Shown here: in pieces, positions 63,866 through 64,000 of the stretch
Position numbering within the stretch: the stretch's first letter is position 1
Layout of the letters: each line of letters starts with the position of its first letter
NCBI GenBank assembly: GCA_030591525.1
Contig: JAUVAV010000006.1
Span: 28,197 to 92,196, forward strand
Reading direction: 5' to 3'
From: a candidate division FCPU426 bacterium
GTDB lineage: Bacteria; Oederibacteriota; JAAXVQ01; JAUVAV01
Length of the DNA: 64,000 bases
Made by a program: the position numbers and the translations under genes
The notes under the pieces: model-generated
Databases searched by the model: none
What the model saw: only the letters and a program-made list of their open reading frames with translations
Told to the model about the DNA's origin: nothing

Positions 63866-64000
63866 GGGCTTGAGCAATTAGTCTATTTTTTTTAATTTCT
63901 GAGCAATTGAACAATAGAAAATAGACCGCATTTGAGATATTTTATCTAATTTCTACTATCGAATCTCAAATGCTCTGGAGCCTGAGCAACTAATTGCTCA
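63863..64000. repeat. TAGACCGCA-family element, copy D (hybrid arms), truncated by window edge
   Basis: The left half (GAGCAATTGAACAATAG, AAAATAGACCGCA) equals copy B; the right half (TTTGAGATATTTTATC, TTTCTACTATCGAATC, TCAAATGCTC) equals inverted copy C. The two arms can no longer pair with each other as in the parents. It starts by sharing CTAG with the preceding element. Confidence 0.87.

Larger units (their letters stand above)
63691..64000. other. Terminal gene-free stretch made of two abutting repeats
   Basis: Occupied nearly entirely by the elements 63704-63865 and 63863-64000. The second is cut by the window edge. Confidence 0.8.

Overview
The window comes from a diderm (Gram-negative) bacterium of moderate G+C content. 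It encodes TolC, two tandem RND pumps, a periplasmic adaptor, several outer-membrane beta-barrels, a LolA-like protein and lipid-type RND transport, all of which need an outer membrane. Two PorV/PorQ-family barrels and four large secreted proteins ending in a FlgD/type-IX-like C-terminal domain point to an uncultivated lineage of the FCB or candidate-phylum kind. The sequence alone does not name the phylum. I saw no rRNA, tRNA, CRISPR array, phage or intact insertion sequence.

Layout. 1-2700 is an A+T-rich defence-like patch: the start of a DUF1016 (YhcG-type) nuclease gene cut by the window edge, a PIN-like/transmembrane protein, and two decayed fragments (a second DUF1016 domain with in-frame stops, and a helicase N-terminus). 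3164-9503 is a seven-gene operon on the minus strand, hom-thrC-apgM-lysC-(46-aa membrane peptide)-trxA-trxB, driven by a near-consensus sigma-70 promoter. It takes aspartate towards threonine, using a phosphoglycerate-mutase-like protein as the probable homoserine kinase. 9876-19687 is an adaptor-RND-RND-TolC efflux operon. 19866-27171 holds two PorV/PorQ barrels (one fused to OmpA) next to two probable cargo proteins (a Thr/Pro-repeat protein and a Kelch protein). 27209-38071 mixes small membrane proteins, a GAF histidine kinase, rarA, DUF1015, a cyclic-nucleotide-binding protein, hisG, a PASTA protein and rpe.

38346-49181 is a signalling block: a receiver-kinase, a PilZ protein, an HD-GYP protein, a membrane histidine kinase, a single-domain response regulator followed by a GNAT-like protein and a radical SAM enzyme, and an NtrC-type activator. 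49769-54517 is a 1582-residue repeat protein with the sorting-like C-terminus, convergent with an Xre-RES toxin-antitoxin pair. 55712-61341 is a TetR-MMPL-LolA-like-barrel operon with a clear TetR-type operator. 61657-63690 is a fourth protein with the sorting-like C-terminus.

The most unusual feature is non-coding. Almost every long intergenic gap is a patchwork of palindromic elements built modularly. At least five different outer inverted repeats enclose a small set of inner hairpins, arms are exchanged between copies, and repeat ends supply the stop codons of trxB, a histidine kinase and tetR. Separately, eight short palindromes share GTAGGGGCG arms but differ in their cores. This nested system, and the PorV/sorting-domain set, are the two observations I would follow up first.
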